From the NCBI GenBank assembly GCA_963971225.1, contig OZ020268.1:114234830-114298829 (forward strand): a DNA stretch of 64,000 bases. The letters run 5' to 3'. This DNA comes from Melieria omissa. Lineage: Eukaryota > Arthropoda > Insecta > Diptera > Ulidiidae. Position numbers and translations under genes: made by a program. The notes beneath the pieces are model-generated. The model did not search any database, had not been told where the DNA came from, and worked only from the letters and a program-made list of their open reading frames with translations. Positions 1-13,432 of the stretch are shown here, piece by piece (the first letter of the stretch is position 1; each line of letters opens with the position of its first letter).

Positions 1-885
1 CGATTATTTATTGGTTGTAATTATGTGCAAAAATAGATTTAGGCGTTTAAGCATTATTTTTTGTATAATGTAAACCTTATAAAAACTACAATAAAACGCT
101 AAATGGTATTTACTTGTTTTATTTTCATAGAAGGAATATACGAACGCATTTTCTGTGATGTGTTTGCGAAAATGTTTGATTAGAACCTGGGATGATCCTA
201 AGTCCCACAGGTCACAGAACGTAATAACATTTTAAAATTCTGGGGGATTTAGCTTAATACTGACCTCCTTTTTAAGCTAGTTTTGGTTCTGACATGATCA
301 CAGTTAAGGATGGTGTGTTCTGGATTTACATCCGCTTAGACTTCATGTCTAACTGACCACTGGAAAGTTAATATCCCTCATCGAATTCGCCAACTATGAA
401 TATTAACTAGAAGTCAAGAACTGCTTGTAATTATTTTCGAGGACCCCCTTCCAACGGAAAAATTGACTATCTTTCGTAAATCGGGTTTTCTCTTAGTTTA
501 TTTTAGGCGGAACAAGTAAATGGCTCTGTTAGCACAACCATCAAGAAAATCAGAAAACGTTTCCTAAACGCAGACCACAGAGGGAAATCTACCCCAATCT
601 GCAAAACGATTTGACTTTACGTTATTGACAATGGCAAAAATTCGTACTCAAAAGGCATTACTTGTAATTCTTAGGAATCATTGTACACTGCTAGTCTTGA
701 CTACTCATATTATATATTTTTTTTTAAATATCAGCTCCAATGCGTCCAAAGCTTAGAACTCTGGAAGAACCACTCTGCACAGATCTGAATGGGCTCTCGA
801 AACTGAAATTTTGGTGATCAACAGCACCTTATGACATGCATTTTTGGATTTCATTGCTACGCAACGTAATCTCCAAAAAAAAAAA
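1..885. other. Intergenic DNA, no gene seen
   Basis: AT-rich sequence with stop codons in every frame and no open frame of useful length. I recognise no RNA gene or repeat termini here. It ends at the TA dinucleotide that flanks the pogo-like element starting at 888. Confidence 0.5.
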
Positions 886-887
886 TA

Positions 888-1869
888 CAGTATAATCTCG
901 ATAATCCGGACAATTAAAACTCAGGCACTGTCCGAAATATTAAAATGTCCGGATTACCAAGATTAAAAAAAAAATCCATACAAATACTGAAAACCAGTGA
1001 AACGTATTTTTTATTGAAATAAAATTCTTTTTGCTTCAAATTTTTTTTTTACAATCATGTCTGGATAGAGTGAACTAATTATTGCAAGGCCTGTTCGCAG
1101 TATTGAGGTTGTTTACTATATCAAGGTTAAAATTTTTGTTCAAAAACTAGTTTTATTTGCTCAAAATATACTTTGTGTATATAAATTCAAGAGATAATTA
1201 AAATAAAAATAAAAAAAAGTCCACCTTCACACACAGTCGGTTTGTTACTCGACAAAAAACATAATCACTAAGGTCAAGAAACAGCTGATTTTGTAACAAT
1301 CAACAGCAAAAATACAAATTAGGGGAATACCCTCTTTCATTTTTTTATTCCTTCTTGTGTTTTTTGTTGAAATGCTTTTTGCTTGAAATTGCTTTCAAAA
1401 TTTTGTTAGCTATGGTATTTAGAGGTTTTCTATTGGTTACTATTTAGAGTACTCCATATAAAAATTGGGTTGTTCTATACTATATACAGTGAACTATATC
1501 GGTGTTCACATTTTTGGTGATTTTGCAAGAAATTTGTAATTTTCATTTGGCGAAGTTTTATTTAATTTTTTTTTAGAAGTTCAGATTTGCTACATTGTAC
1601 TTCACTGCCAGTTGACGAAGTGACTTTCCTCGACTTAGATTCTATGTGCTTTCTTTACTATAAGTGCCTTTATTAATATTGAATTTAGTTTACAAAGTTA
1701 GATTAAACTTTTATAATTAAAAAAAGTAGATAAAAATGAGTGTCTGGATTTTGGAGATATATAAAATGTGTGGTGTCCGGATTACAGAGTCAACAATAGA
1801 AAGCAATTGGGTGTCCGGATTACCGCGTTGACCGTATTAGAGAGTATCCGAATTATCGAGATTGTGCTG
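888..1869. mobile_element. Non-autonomous pogo/Tigger-like DNA element
   Basis: The left end begins CAGTATAATCTCGATAATCC. The right end, read on the minus strand, begins CAGCACAATCTCGATAATTC, so roughly 25 bp of terminal inverted repeat is shared with a few mismatches. Both ends are flanked by TA (886-887 and 1870-1871), the usual target duplication of Tc1/mariner/pogo elements, and a CAG start is typical of pogo-like ends. Variants of the motif GTCCGGATTAC recur inside at about 927-955, 1776-1786 and 1812-1822. No transposase frame survives, so it must rely on an enzyme encoded elsewhere or be dead. A second, related repeat lies inside it (1052-1509). Assignment to pogo rests on end sequence and TA duplication only. 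Confidence 0.7.
1052..1509. repeat. Nested copy of the 52600-53027 repeat family
   Basis: This segment matches 52600-53027 almost base for base over long runs. Shared stretches include the one starting TCTGGATA-AGTGAACTAATT, the phrase GCAGTATTGAGGTTG / ACAGTATTGAGGTTG, the phrase TTAGGGGAATACCCTCTTTC, and an interior TTTCAAAATTTTGTT. It sits inside the pogo-like element at 888-1869, so either one element inserted into another or the larger element is a composite. Its own ends are more decayed than those of the 52600 copy, so the borders are approximate. Confidence 0.6.
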
Positions 1870-1871
1870 TA

Positions 1872-2600
1872 TATACAAAACTCACATAATGACGCAAGTA
1901 TATTGATTAAATTGCCTATCAAACGACGAAAAACAAATCGTTTCAGTGCATTTAATAGACTTTTTTCCAACCAGTTTCAATAATTATCGAAGTACTCAGT
2001 CAAATTTTCGGAAAACAAATCTAATTATCTGTTCGTTTTCTTATATATGTATGTAAACAGCAGAGGAGACTCCCGAACCGAATCATATTGCACTGTAATG
2101 CGGCTTGTCGCAGCAGGTTACGTTACCTGGGCCAGTTTTGGTTTGCAGAAATGGACGTCAAGCACCTAAACCCCCGCGAGTTACTAAGTTTCATTAGGGC
2201 GGTAGGTTTAGGGGATGTACTCTAACAGTTGTAGGGGGTACAATAGATCAATCCTAGTCTCAGTGCAATATACCCCTTATCAATTCTATTCTATTCTATA
2301 TATGTATGCATATATATATAGCAGGATTATATATATCACATCGACATTCACATTTATAGACCAACGATGAATACAATTGACTAAATGGTTACCAGGAATA
2401 TCGATATTGAAAGGCAGCTCCGAGTTTATCGAAAAGTACCCATAAATCGACTGGTCGTTGGCAAGTTGCATCACTAGTCATCAAGTAGTCAAACGTTTTT
2501 GACTTTTCATTCGTCGTTACTCAGAAGAAAAAAATATTTGACGGATTTTATATATTTATAATTTTTTAGTTTACTGCATTTTCTACCAATTTACACATAC
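1872..2600. other. Gene-free stretch with a possible retroelement tail
   Basis: No coding frame is convincing. From about 2080 to 2280 the base composition changes to a GC-richer block. It ends in tandem TTCTA repeats (2286-2298) followed by TATA-type repeats. A short pentamer tail after a unique block is how some LINE/SINE 3' ends look. I could not match the block to a named family, so this is only a suggestion. Confidence 0.25.
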
Positions 2601-5600
2601 TCAATTTAAGCTAAAAATTAAATTGTGAAAGTGACGACGTCTACGCGAATTGGATTGGATCGATTTGCTGCGATTTGTGATTGAATTTCGAAGAATAATA
2701 TGTGCATTTTGAAGGTGCGTAACAAAAAGCCAAAAAAAAAATTAGAAAAATTAAAAAGGAATATGAAAAAATGGGAGAAAATAAAATAGCAAAAGTGAAA
2801 CGTAACAAATACTGATGATGGTGATGATTACGATGCTGACGGTGGTACTGGTGGTGATCGCTGTCGAAAAGTCAAGAAATAGGAAGAATTTGTGCGCTGG
2901 AGCACTGACTCATTGGGCAGTGGTAGCGCCAGGGACCGCTGCTGGCGACACAGTTTGCCTTTGGCCTCTCATTTCGTTGTTACTTTTTACATTGGTGTCG
3001 TCAGCGACTGCACTCCTTCGCCCCGTTCCGCTGCTTGGTTTATGGGGCAAAACGGCGCTGTCGCTGCCACCGTTGTTGCTGTAATGTTTGTTTTTTGGCC
3101 ACGAAGAAATGAGGAAGTGATCGAGGAGGGCAGCTACCACGACTACAATGGCAACAGCATTAATCGCCACTTCTCGCAATGCCGCGCCGCCCGCGCATTC
3201 TCGACCTGATAATATAAATATACAAGTTTTTAGAGCGCGTATGGGGCTGATGATGGCAACGGCGACGACGACGATTAGCCTACGCAATTTTCGCATATGA
3301 ATTACAAAAATTTCATTTCTTCGCCGCAAGCTGCTGCCAAATGTGTGCAGCAGGGTAGACCGACGAATTATTGACGACTAGTCTAGCAGACACGGTTCCT
3401 CTGCTGCTGATTCCACGTGCAAGTGACGGATGGATCGGAATGCTAGCATCTGGCATTTGCGTTAAGCACGCAAAGAATGCGCGTCTACGTCCGCAAAGCA
3501 CAAAGCGACCAGTGGCTTGCAGCAGTTTTCTTTGTTTTCTTTGCTTACGTTGCTCGAAAGCGACGTCGTCGTAGCCAATTGCCGTTTGTTGCTGTTTGCA
3601 CTGGTTTTTGCACGTAAACTGGGTTGCGCTGAGTGGTGAGTGTGGAGTGCGGCAGTGTGTATGCCTGCAGCATCCCCACAATTGCTCTCGAAGTCGGTTT
3701 GATCGATTCAGACGTTTGAGTGTCGCGCTTCCCGGCTACCAAGGGCGTGAGTTAAGCTGCAAGCTGACCAGTTGCTGAAGGTTAGTGACGAACCAAAGCA
3801 GCAAGGCCACATTGCAGGGGGCAATTGGTGTTTTGCATGAGTTGTGTGTGCTTGCAACGTTTTCGCTAAAGCTACGACTGCGACCGCTCATGCTGACGTT
3901 GACAGTGTTTTGCTGTCTCCCTCCCTTGCCCGCGTACGCTGACCAGCTGGCTACTTGTCGATATGTCTGTTGCGTCCACTGTTTTGTAGTAATTATTAGC
4001 GAAATTTGTTTTTGTTTGAAGTTTCCAATTGGCTGACACGCTGTGAGGTTCATCAACAATTTGGTTATCGCAAACCTGATTGAATTTCTAAATCTCAGCG
4101 CTGGGGTTAATTTTTATGCGCTTCCGCTGTTGGTTTTAAAATTTTCGATAGAATTCGCTCCACACAACGAAAATATGTAAATATTCATAGATATAAATTC
4201 TTATGAAAATTATGTTCGAAAAAGATTCAGCAAAGAGTTCAAAGTAAACGTGTGAAAATATCTCACCTGTTTGAATTTTTTTAATCATATTTCAAAGAAT
4301 AATAATTTGTGTATTGTCCTTTCTTCCGCTCGTTCGTCCCTCCCCTCCCGGCCCGGCTCGAGCAAAGTTGCTGTCTTAGCTCAGAATGTGTAAAGTACCT
4401 GGTAATTGAGGAGTAGAGTGTTAGTTTTTACAAATGTGAATCTCAATTTCTTCTAGAGTGCTATTATCATTTGGAAATAATCCAAAGCTTTCCGTGGTTT
4501 TCCATTTTTAGTTAATCCAAAGTGCTCCCAACTCTATATGGTGACATCATCTATCTTTTTCATTTCATTGAGTTCTATAAAAAATTCTATACACCTTACA
4601 ACTGAGTGGTTAAGAGTGAGGTTAATTATTTAAATATTGATTTCTCATATGTTTTGTGGGCACAAAGATCCCATAAAAATTTACAACCAACCAGCCAATA
4701 GATTTGAATAAAACCTTCAGACAAGCAGCTTTTTTGCGTACCTCGATTAGGACGTTAACTGTCTTATGTGCAAAATAGCAAACAAGTATTGTTAATCTAC
4801 TTTAAAACCTAGAAAAAAACGGAACTATTGGGAACGTTTTTAATGAGTTACATTTGGAACATTTTTGCATTGTTTTGGTTTAAGAAACCTTGTACTTTAC
4901 GTTTATCATATTTAAAACGATGGTAACAAAAATTATTGTGCTCTACTATACAAATCGTTATGTTTAGAACGATAACAATTTAATAATTTTAAAATATTTG
5001 GTATTGCATGATTAGATAAAAAACTTATTAACAAAATATAAATTTCCAAGAATAGTTTTGTTTGTAATTGTAAAATGTTTTAAAAAGAGAAAAGTTTTGA
5101 ATTTGTAAATATTGTAAAAAGCATTTCAGTTTTCCATAATTTTTCAAATATCCAGTCCAAAGTCAAATCTTAACTCAAAAGGTGTCCGGCCTGTGCTATC
5201 CATCATTTGCTGTTGCAAACATCCATAAACGAGTAAAGTTGTATGATATGGAAATGTTATTAATTCACAGTAATTTTAATGTTGGAAATTTGGCTTGCAA
5301 ACATTTTAAGTGTTGTCTGCACAGTCTTAAAAGTAGAATTTCTATTATAATTCGCCCTATTATTTTAATAACACTGCGTTAAGTGATGACATATCTCTGA
5401 GATAAATGTGTTCATATGAGGATGAGTCGTTGGTTTGAAACCTACACTTCACTCCTGCTCAACTTATATCCTTACAACCGATTGATTTTATAATGTTCTT
5501 ACCGGAACAATAATAAATGATTTTATAATCATATTGAGTTGAAAAAGTATTAATGCAAAAAATCATTAAAATTTCGATTTGACATTTGTCTGTTTACATT

Positions 5601-5606
5601 TTCAGA
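2601..5606 (+). promoter_or_regulatory. Upstream region and probable 5' UTR/intron of roq
   Basis: The roq start codon at 5607 is preceded at once by a good splice acceptor (pyrimidine tract ending ...ACATTTTCAG at 5605), so at least one 5' untranslated exon must lie upstream. A good donor, GAAG|GTGCGT, occurs at 2714/2715 after about 80 bases of purine-rich leader-like sequence and could end that exon, giving an intron of about 2.9 kb. A GC-richer island lies at about 2810-4060. It has overlapping open frames on both strands, but none shows a recognisable domain. Promoter position not determined. Confidence 0.35.
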
Positions 5607-8600
5607 ATGCCGATACAGGCGCCTTCATGGACAGAATTTCTCTCCTGTCCCATTTGCTGCAATGAGTTTGCTGTCAATCAACGTTTTCCTATAAGTTTGG
5701 GATGTGGCCACACAATATGTCGATTGTGTCTAGCCACATTGCACAATCGTCAGTGTCCATTCGATCAAGTGAGTCTACATCATAATCCGATTTGTATTGC
5801 ACATGATTAAATTAATTGTTGTGCATATGATTTTCAGACATCAATTACAACCGATGTCGATCATTTGCCCATCAACCATGCGCTACTCCAATTGGTTAGC
5901 AGCAACAGCAGCGGATATGGCGGCGGATGTGGTGGTAGCAACAACAATGGCGGGTCTGGAAGCGACTCGGAGTCGGTTGCTATCGGGCCGATGCCGCCCA
6001 GTGTGCGAAATCTCAATTCGGAGGATTTGTTATGCTATAAAATGGGTAAAAAGTGCATTGAGGAGCTGGCATTGAATTTGAAATCTCTGGTTACGAATGG
6101 GAATTTTGGCAATATCCTATCGCGCCCCATGCAGCGAAAATTGGTTACGCTAGTGAACTGTCAGCTCATGGAGGAGGAGGGTCGTGTGCGTGCTTTGCGT
6201 GCTGCTCGTTCGCTGGGAGAGCGCACCGTCACCGAATTGATACTGCAACATCAGAACTCGCAACAGTTGGCCTCAAATCTGTGGGCAGCAGTACGGTCAC
6301 GCGGTTGCCAATTTCTTGGACCTGCCATGCAAGAAGAGGTGTTGAAGTTGGTGCTACAGGCGCTGGAGGATGGGACGGCGTTGTCGCGTAAAGTCCTTGT
6401 CATGTTCGTGGTGCAGCGTTTAGAACCGCGCTTTCCACAAGCATCGAAGACGAGTATCGGACATGTGGTGCAACTGCTGTACCGTGCGAGCTGCTTTAAG
6501 GTATCAAAACGGGAGGCCGATTCCTCGCTTATGCAACTGAAGGAGGAGTTTCGTACTTACGAAGCCCTGCGGCGGGAGCATGACGCTCAAATCGTGCAGA
6601 TAGCCACAGAAGCTGGACTGCGCATAGCGCCAGATCAGTGGTCATCGCTGTTGTACGGCGATACTGGACACAAGTCACATATGCAAAGCATAATTGACAA
6701 ACTGCAGACGCCGTCGTCCTTTGCGCAGTCTGTACAAGAACTGGTTATAGCACTACAGCGCACCGGTGATCCGGCCAATCTTTCGGGCCTTAGAATTCAT
6801 CTGAAGCACTTGGCTGGCATCGATCCGTCGCTGGAAAGTGCGCCACCCACCTGGCAAGACGTCGCTAAGGCGTTAGATGCAGTTCGCCAGGTGGTCATTG
6901 GTTTGGTGGAGTTTGTGCAGCACCACGGTAACCGGAAGCTACAGGATTGCGTCACGGGGCAGGGCGCCTCAAACACCAAGTACAAGATCAGTTTATGTCG
7001 TGACTTGACTGTGCGTAGCAGCTGTCCACGAGGCTCAAGTTGTACGTTTGCTCACTCGGAGGAGGAGTTGGAGAGGTACCGCGCGAAAAATCGTAAAAAC
7101 ATTAAATCTGGCGGCGGTAGCAATACTGGCGGCGGACCAATTGCGTCAAATGCCAAAAAGGACTATCCACAACATCACAGCCACCATAGTCCACATCCAA
7201 GTTTGCTGCATCCAGGCGATGACACATCTGCACCAACCTCAACAACCCCTTCACCCATGCGCTATGCAGGACCGATTCATGGTAAATTTTCGCGTGGTGC
7301 GTATGGAGATGCTTCGTCTCCACTGCATCATGGTCATCAGCCTCCAGGATCACACCATCACATGCGACCACTGCACCACAGCCCAATTCCGCCAACCAAC
7401 GGTCAGCCCATTCATGTGCCGGCATCACACCATCGATTCGATGGGCCGAACTTTGGCGCTATGAACTACAGCAATCAGCCGCAACCTCCACGCGTACCCC
7501 ACATTGGCGTCAACACCTCACCCATTACCATGCGAAGTGGAGTCGGAGGCGGAAGCTTGCCTTCGCCTCGTAACTATCCGGGAACAATGCCGCCTCCACC
7601 GCTACAACCACCGACGGGCTTGTCCACCGCCAACCCACCGAAATATCCGAACAACAATAACCCCTCCGCGCTTGGTAGCCCTCTCAACAACAAAGGCCTA
7701 TACCACGGACTCGCTCCGGACCTGTACAACACCGGTATGATGGGCATGAACCCGCGTTCGCCATCTTTCTTCGGCAATAATAATGGTGGAAACAACAACC
7801 ATCCCCTCGCTGATTTCCAAGGCCCTCTATGTGGTGCCAAATTGCGTCCGCCACCAGCAAATGCCTTATGGGATCAGCAACAGCAGCAAATGCAACATCG
7901 GCAACAACTTATGGGCAACGTTCAGACAGTTGACATGTTGGGTCCAACCAATCAACATTCAATATATACGGCAAGTGATAACTCATTGTTTGGAAAGAAG
8001 CCAAGTAATCTTAACATGGAACTAAGTAAAACCTTAAACGGCTTCGGCATCGGCGATCCGTACACTTTTAAAAATGCTTTCAACACCAATAACAACAACA
8101 ATATCAGCAGCAGTAACAATTGCTATGGCCACAATTCGGCGGGAATGTCAAAGGAAAGCCTCTTTTGTAGTAGCGTACAAGGTGCACACTCCCCATTTTG
8201 GAATTCGCTCAACATGTCAGCTAATAATGGGGGAGCCACTAGTGCACAAGAAGCAAACCCATTACGCCACTGCATGGGCATTGGTGGCACGCCGAACATA
8301 GGTTTTCGCGATCGTGATACTTTTGTGCGCTCCGACTCCATATTGGACGACGATGCTGCGACCTTCGATGAGCCCACCACGTCTGCCGCGGTGGGTAGCA
8401 AGTACGGCCCTATCTGCCCCATGCACAAAGGACTCGGCTCCTCTGTCACGGACTCCAGTGCAAAAACGTACCTCGACAGCTGGAGCAGTAGCAGTGCGCA
8501 AGCCAACAAGGTCTTGTCCAGCGAACATCCCTTCCTAGAAAATAGTGCAGCTGGCGATAGAAGCTTTTCAGTATTTTCCACTGGCAACGACAACAGCTTG

Positions 8601-9897
8601 GCACTACAATTCCGTCAAATGCAGCGAGACTCCACGGTGCAGCAACAACAACAGCAGCAGCAACAGGAGCCACAGCACAGGACTCCGACATTCGAAAATA
8701 TTGCTTGTATGTTGTCGAAACTGCAATTTAACCATATCAATAGCATGCCAAGAGGATCGGCTACAACTGATGGCACCAACTGCGATCTCGGTTTGAATAC
8801 ACTACAGAATATGATGAGCGATATGGGTGACAGTGCAAACATCGATTTGAACAAGGTATGGCTTGACAAAGGGCATAAGTGCTTCGATTTCAACGTCCAC
8901 AAGACGCTTTCTGATCAGTTATGTGTTTGGTGAGAAACTTGGTATGATTAATGAAATGGCCCACCCCCTTTTTCCGTGGAACCAAGTTTGATTACTTTCG
9001 ATGAAATTAAGAAATAATATATTTCATAAATTCATTGAAATGGTATGTACCCCATTTTGATATTATCAGCATCTCTTTATACGCTAAGTTTCTACTAAGT
9101 ATTTGGTTTTGGGAGAATGATCAGCATAACCCTGTTGAGCAGAAACCAACCCACCCACCCGTCACAAGAAGAAATTTGTTGTATTTTGAGTACTTTTACT
9201 AAGTAGGGTCGTAGTAGCATTTTGCCTCATTTACCATGGTTTCTCCATACAAAGTCTTTATTTATTTTTGACTCGTCAGATGTTGCTTTTCAAAACAAAC
9301 ATGGAACTAAACTCAGTTTCGCCGCGTAAACTCTTTTGCCACGTGAGATATAGATATTTCAAAAAACTGAAGAATACGTGTGGAATTATTTAGAATTTAA
9401 AAAACCTTCAGCAACATTGTATCATTTGGCCCATGGTATCAGTAAAACCAATGGATGTCAATATTCTGAAATAAAACTACTTTTGAAATTTCATGTTTGT
9501 TTAGCTTCGACTTTAGAAGTTTATTATATTATTATATACATACATACATGTACATAGATTAGAACCCATGCACCTAATCCTTGTTTTTTTATAGAGTTCT
9601 TCGGTTGGTGATGCTCTGCTATGGAATAGCGGCAGCATAAAATCAGCGAAGTCTCTCTCAACCGGCTTGGATGCGAGTAGTTTTTGGCCGGATCCCGTTG
9701 AGACAGCAGGCACATCAGCAAAGGAGCAGCAGCAACAACAGCAATATCAGCAACAACAATTGTCGCGACTAGCCAGCAGCAACCAAACGACCGAGGAGAG
9801 CGGCATTGACAGCGGCATGCGCGAAATCGAGCAGAAACTGTCCGAGTTCGTGGGCAAGGTTTGGTCAAACGATGACAGCGGCATCAAGCTGGATTGA
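5607..9897 (+). CDS. roq: Roquin (RING, ROQ and CCCH zinc-finger RNA-decay protein)
   Basis: Coding exons are 5607-5768, 5838-8855 and 9595-9897, all joined in phase 0, giving 1160 residues. Residues 14-53 form a RING finger (CPIC..., CGHTIC..., CPFD). A ROQ RNA-binding region follows at about 110-360. A CCCH finger has C441, C450, C456 and H460. After that comes a long Pro/His/Asn/Gln-rich tail with a run of nine Gln near 989. The last exon carries a second Gln-rich run and a conserved-looking acidic C-terminus ending in [12 protein letters not shown]. In the family, Roquin binds stem-loops in mRNA 3' UTRs and recruits the deadenylation machinery in the cytoplasm; the RING suggests E3 ligase activity. 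The start is the first ATG after the splice acceptor at 5605. The tail makes this protein longer than I recall for the Drosophila one. Reading through the 739-bp last intron would instead give a 26-residue tail ending at 8933. Confidence 0.93.
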
Positions 9898-12800
9898 GGG
9901 AAGGGAACAGTGAGGCGTGCAGGAGTTTAGTGCAGTGTATTGACTGTGCGAATTAGTGAATCGTTTCGAATTGAAGAGAGCGTAAATTAAAGTTAACGAA
10001 ATCCAAACCTCCGACACAAAGAAGAAACAAAATATAAAATTACAAGCAAACAAACGCAACCATCTATCCCCCACGCCCGCCTCGCTTGCGCAGTGTCGTA
10101 TATATATAGCAAGTTAGTAGGGCGTTTGGGCGGGTGCGATTGTTGCCGAATAGGGAAAAGAAAACTGATATTACTGCGTTGGCAACGTTCTCCTAATAAG
10201 TGTTAGCTGGGATTGCGTCTACACAATCCGCCATTGTTCCGCTCAGGCAGGTACCTATCGTTTCATTTATTACCGCCACACCCATTCAAATGTAATGTTC
10301 AAGTGAGTAGCGCTTGAATGTGTTGTAGGTTTAATTGGTCAATTTCGTTCATTGGATGCGTTTTGATAATGTTGAAGAATTGCAAAATTATTGCCACCGC
10401 CTCGCTGTGGTGCGGTCCAGTCGGTCCAATGAAAACGAAGTAGAGAACGAGCAGCAGTCGAAAGGGAATAATGACGAGTACATATTAAATTTTTTGTATT
10501 ATTACGCAATGATAACGATGATTATGATAATGATGCTAATGCTGATGATGATGTTGATTAGGAAACTATATTTTATAGATGTATAAAAGGAATGTAATAT
10601 TTTTGTATAAAATGCATCCTCTAGCTGCATGTTGTCGCTTATCTACATTCAACAAAACACAAACATTCACTCATTTACATCCAACGTACATACAGACAAA
10701 CAAACACAATAAACCAACAAATCAATCAACAAACTTAACAAACAAACAAGCAAACAAAACATGCGAGGCTTTACACAAAAATACAGCAACAAAAAAAGCA
10801 AAAGAAGTTAAAAGGCAAAACATCAACAGAACCACAACAAAAGCATACATTTACATAATTAAATTTAAAATTATTATTATATACATACATATATATTTCT
10901 TAAAGAAATTTAAATTACGCTATTGTGCGATGTTAGATCATGATTTTTGATAAAATTGACTTTTTAAACGGTTCTTTTGTCAAATAATTGTAAACTGAAA
11001 CCTTTATACTAATCTACATATTATAAAACCGACTATATACATTTATATATATATACATATATATACTGCGAGTAAATAATGACGACGATGGTGTTTGTTT
11101 TCATTGCTTTATATTTTACGATTATTATAAACTGCATATAGCAATGTAGAGTATGATACAAGTGTCGATTTTGTGTGTATGTAAAACGAAATAAAAAGAA
11201 AAATTCTCAACACATACGAGTGCAGGCGCGTACGCGCGGCCACGTTGCTGCGGGTCTGCGTTGTGGCAGACCAGGTGCGTGTGTGTACTCGTATTAATAC
11301 TTAATATTATATATTAAACTCAAGTCAAACCAAGTAACTGATGAACGGAATTATATTGCCCATGAAAGATTATGCGGAGATTCAAAGTTTGGTGTCGTGT
11401 GCACTGTAATGGCAACTAGAAAACAAAAACAAAATATAAAAAATATACATATATATAAATACAAGAACAGCAATAATATTAAGTCGCCTGTCATTGTAAT
11501 ATTATGTACAACAATGCCAGTGCTCTTGTAAGCTGGCCATTTGCTTCAGTGTAATAGCATGCGCCCTGCTGGGCGGATTGGCCAGTGGACAGTGGCGGCA
11601 TCCGTGCAGCAGGGCAATTGCACCCTTTTGTTGACCTTTTGTCATTGTTGCGCCTTATTAGAAAAATGTAGATCTAATTAAGTGTAATTAAACTCGTGAG
11701 CCTAGCTCAGCACTCAACGTCTGTCTCTCAGGAAGGTGTGGCGCTCGCACTCGTTGCACTGTGTTGCGCGTTCAAAAGGGGCGGGAGCGAGCAGTGTTTT
11801 TGGATTTTGCAAAGCATGAGAATTTAATGTTAAATTTACAATAATTGTAATATTTGATGCGAGTGCGATTTCCGTACGCTTTGCGTTTAGTTGACAAGTT
11901 TTTAATCAATTTTTGTTTTTAGTACATTTATGTGACTGTATGCGTACGTACGCGTATGTGTATCTGTATTTATTATTTTGTAATTTAACGTATGAAGATT
12001 AAGTAAAGCCAAGTTTGTGATTTACGATACTTTAATTTACAATCCATTTTATAAACAACACAATCGTATGCAGCGTGTACATATTTATTATATTTATTTT
12101 AAAATTGTTTTTCTACTGTACGAATTTGTGAGGGAAGCGAAATATTTATGGAAGCAACACACAGTTGTGACGGTTTGCAGCGCACTGACACCTACTTTGA
12201 ATTTTCAATTGAAACTTACATACATATGTATAACAAATACCTAAAAGTAAAATGTGTGTATTTGACAAAATAGTTCTGCCTTGTTTCGAAATACGTTTCG
12301 TACTTCACGTCCTCGTTTAAGCTATTTAAATATTTTTGCTAATAAATTTGCATATTTATTTAATCGAATGTAATTGAATTTAACAGTTCTTTAAAATAAA
12401 TGTTTAAAGGATGTTATTAATGCGAGCACATAGGAAACAATTACAAACAAACAAACAAACAAAGAAACATACTTAGATTGATGTTTTCACTTTGATCTAA
12501 ACAAATGAAGATTCAGCTAAAAATTTGTGAATGTATTATTTTATATATGTATTTCAATATATTATAAAATAATATAAAGAAGCACTAGCGAATGCAATCA
12601 ATTGAGAATGTCCACTGCTGGTAAATATCCAATACGATACTAAGGTCAGTTAGGTTCGCAAGTCGACACAAACCGACGGCGCAGACAAAGTTAACTTGCA
12701 TTGAAGGTGCAAACGCACCTAGTGATCGTGTTAATTACGTCGATGTAATTGCATACTTATTTGTAATAATATTAATAAATAATATCACGAGTAGTAGGAC

Positions 12801-13408
12801 TCGTCCTGTGGCTGCTTCCTTTTGCAAAAGCAGTCGCAGGCAAACACACACTGAAAACTGAAATACGAAATATTCATGTTATATTCCGCAGGCTGTTTTA
12901 TCGCACAATGTGCTCCACCTACGCATACATATACATATGAACATAGACAATTGCATGCCGAATAACCTCCCCTCTCTTTGAAGTATACCAACAGCAGTTA
13001 GTTGCATTCATTACCGACCGAACGACCATACTACACATAAAACATTTCAATTTACACGTGTCCATAGTTTTGTGTACTTAAAATCTTCCACGTAAAATTC
13101 TCAGTTCCACAGATAGTGTAAACTTTAGTTTGTGTCTTTAAAGTTATGTTTGCCCATTAAAGAAACAATATGATTGATTTTATTCTACATGTAAATGATA
13201 ATTTAATTTTTTTGTCAATCTATATTTTAGTTATTTATATTTTGTGGTTACGTGGAGCATGTTGCAGTGTGGTGCAGATGTAACTTAAACCCAATGGGTT
13301 CATAAGAAAATGTTAAAAGCATTAAAAAATTCTTAATTGTTTTAAATAGTTCAATCTAGATTTCAAAATAAAACGAAACTGGTTGCACCTCACAAAATTA
13401 TCATTTCC
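9898..13408. other. roq 3' region and tail-to-tail intergenic DNA
   Basis: There is no gene between the roq stop and the end of HBS1. The stretch is A/T-rich with many TATATA and ACATAC microsatellite runs and CAAA repeats (10690-10790, 12445-12470). Several AATAAA signals on the plus strand could end roq transcripts (for example 10708-10713 and 11190-11195). A long roq 3' UTR is therefore likely but its end is not fixed. Confidence 0.5.
11190..11195 (+). terminator. Candidate poly(A) signal for roq
   Basis: AATAAA about 1.3 kb after the roq stop, followed by A-rich sequence. An earlier AATAAA lies at 10708-10713, and further weak candidates occur near 12396. Choice between them needs transcript ends. 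Confidence 0.35.
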
Positions 13409-13414
13409 TTTATT
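13409..13414 (-). terminator. Poly(A) signal of HBS1
   Basis: TTTATT on the plus strand reads AATAAA on the minus strand, only 18 bases past the HBS1 stop codon. This implies an unusually short 3' UTR for HBS1. Confidence 0.55.
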
Positions 13415-13432
13415 GCGAATTCACAAAACAGT

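Noticed and set aside
2810..4060. Several overlapping open frames on both strands (up to 139 codons)
   Set aside because: They start at non-ATG codons or overlap one another on opposite strands, are Ala/Val/Cys-rich by GC content, and show no domain. GC-rich non-coding DNA explains them.
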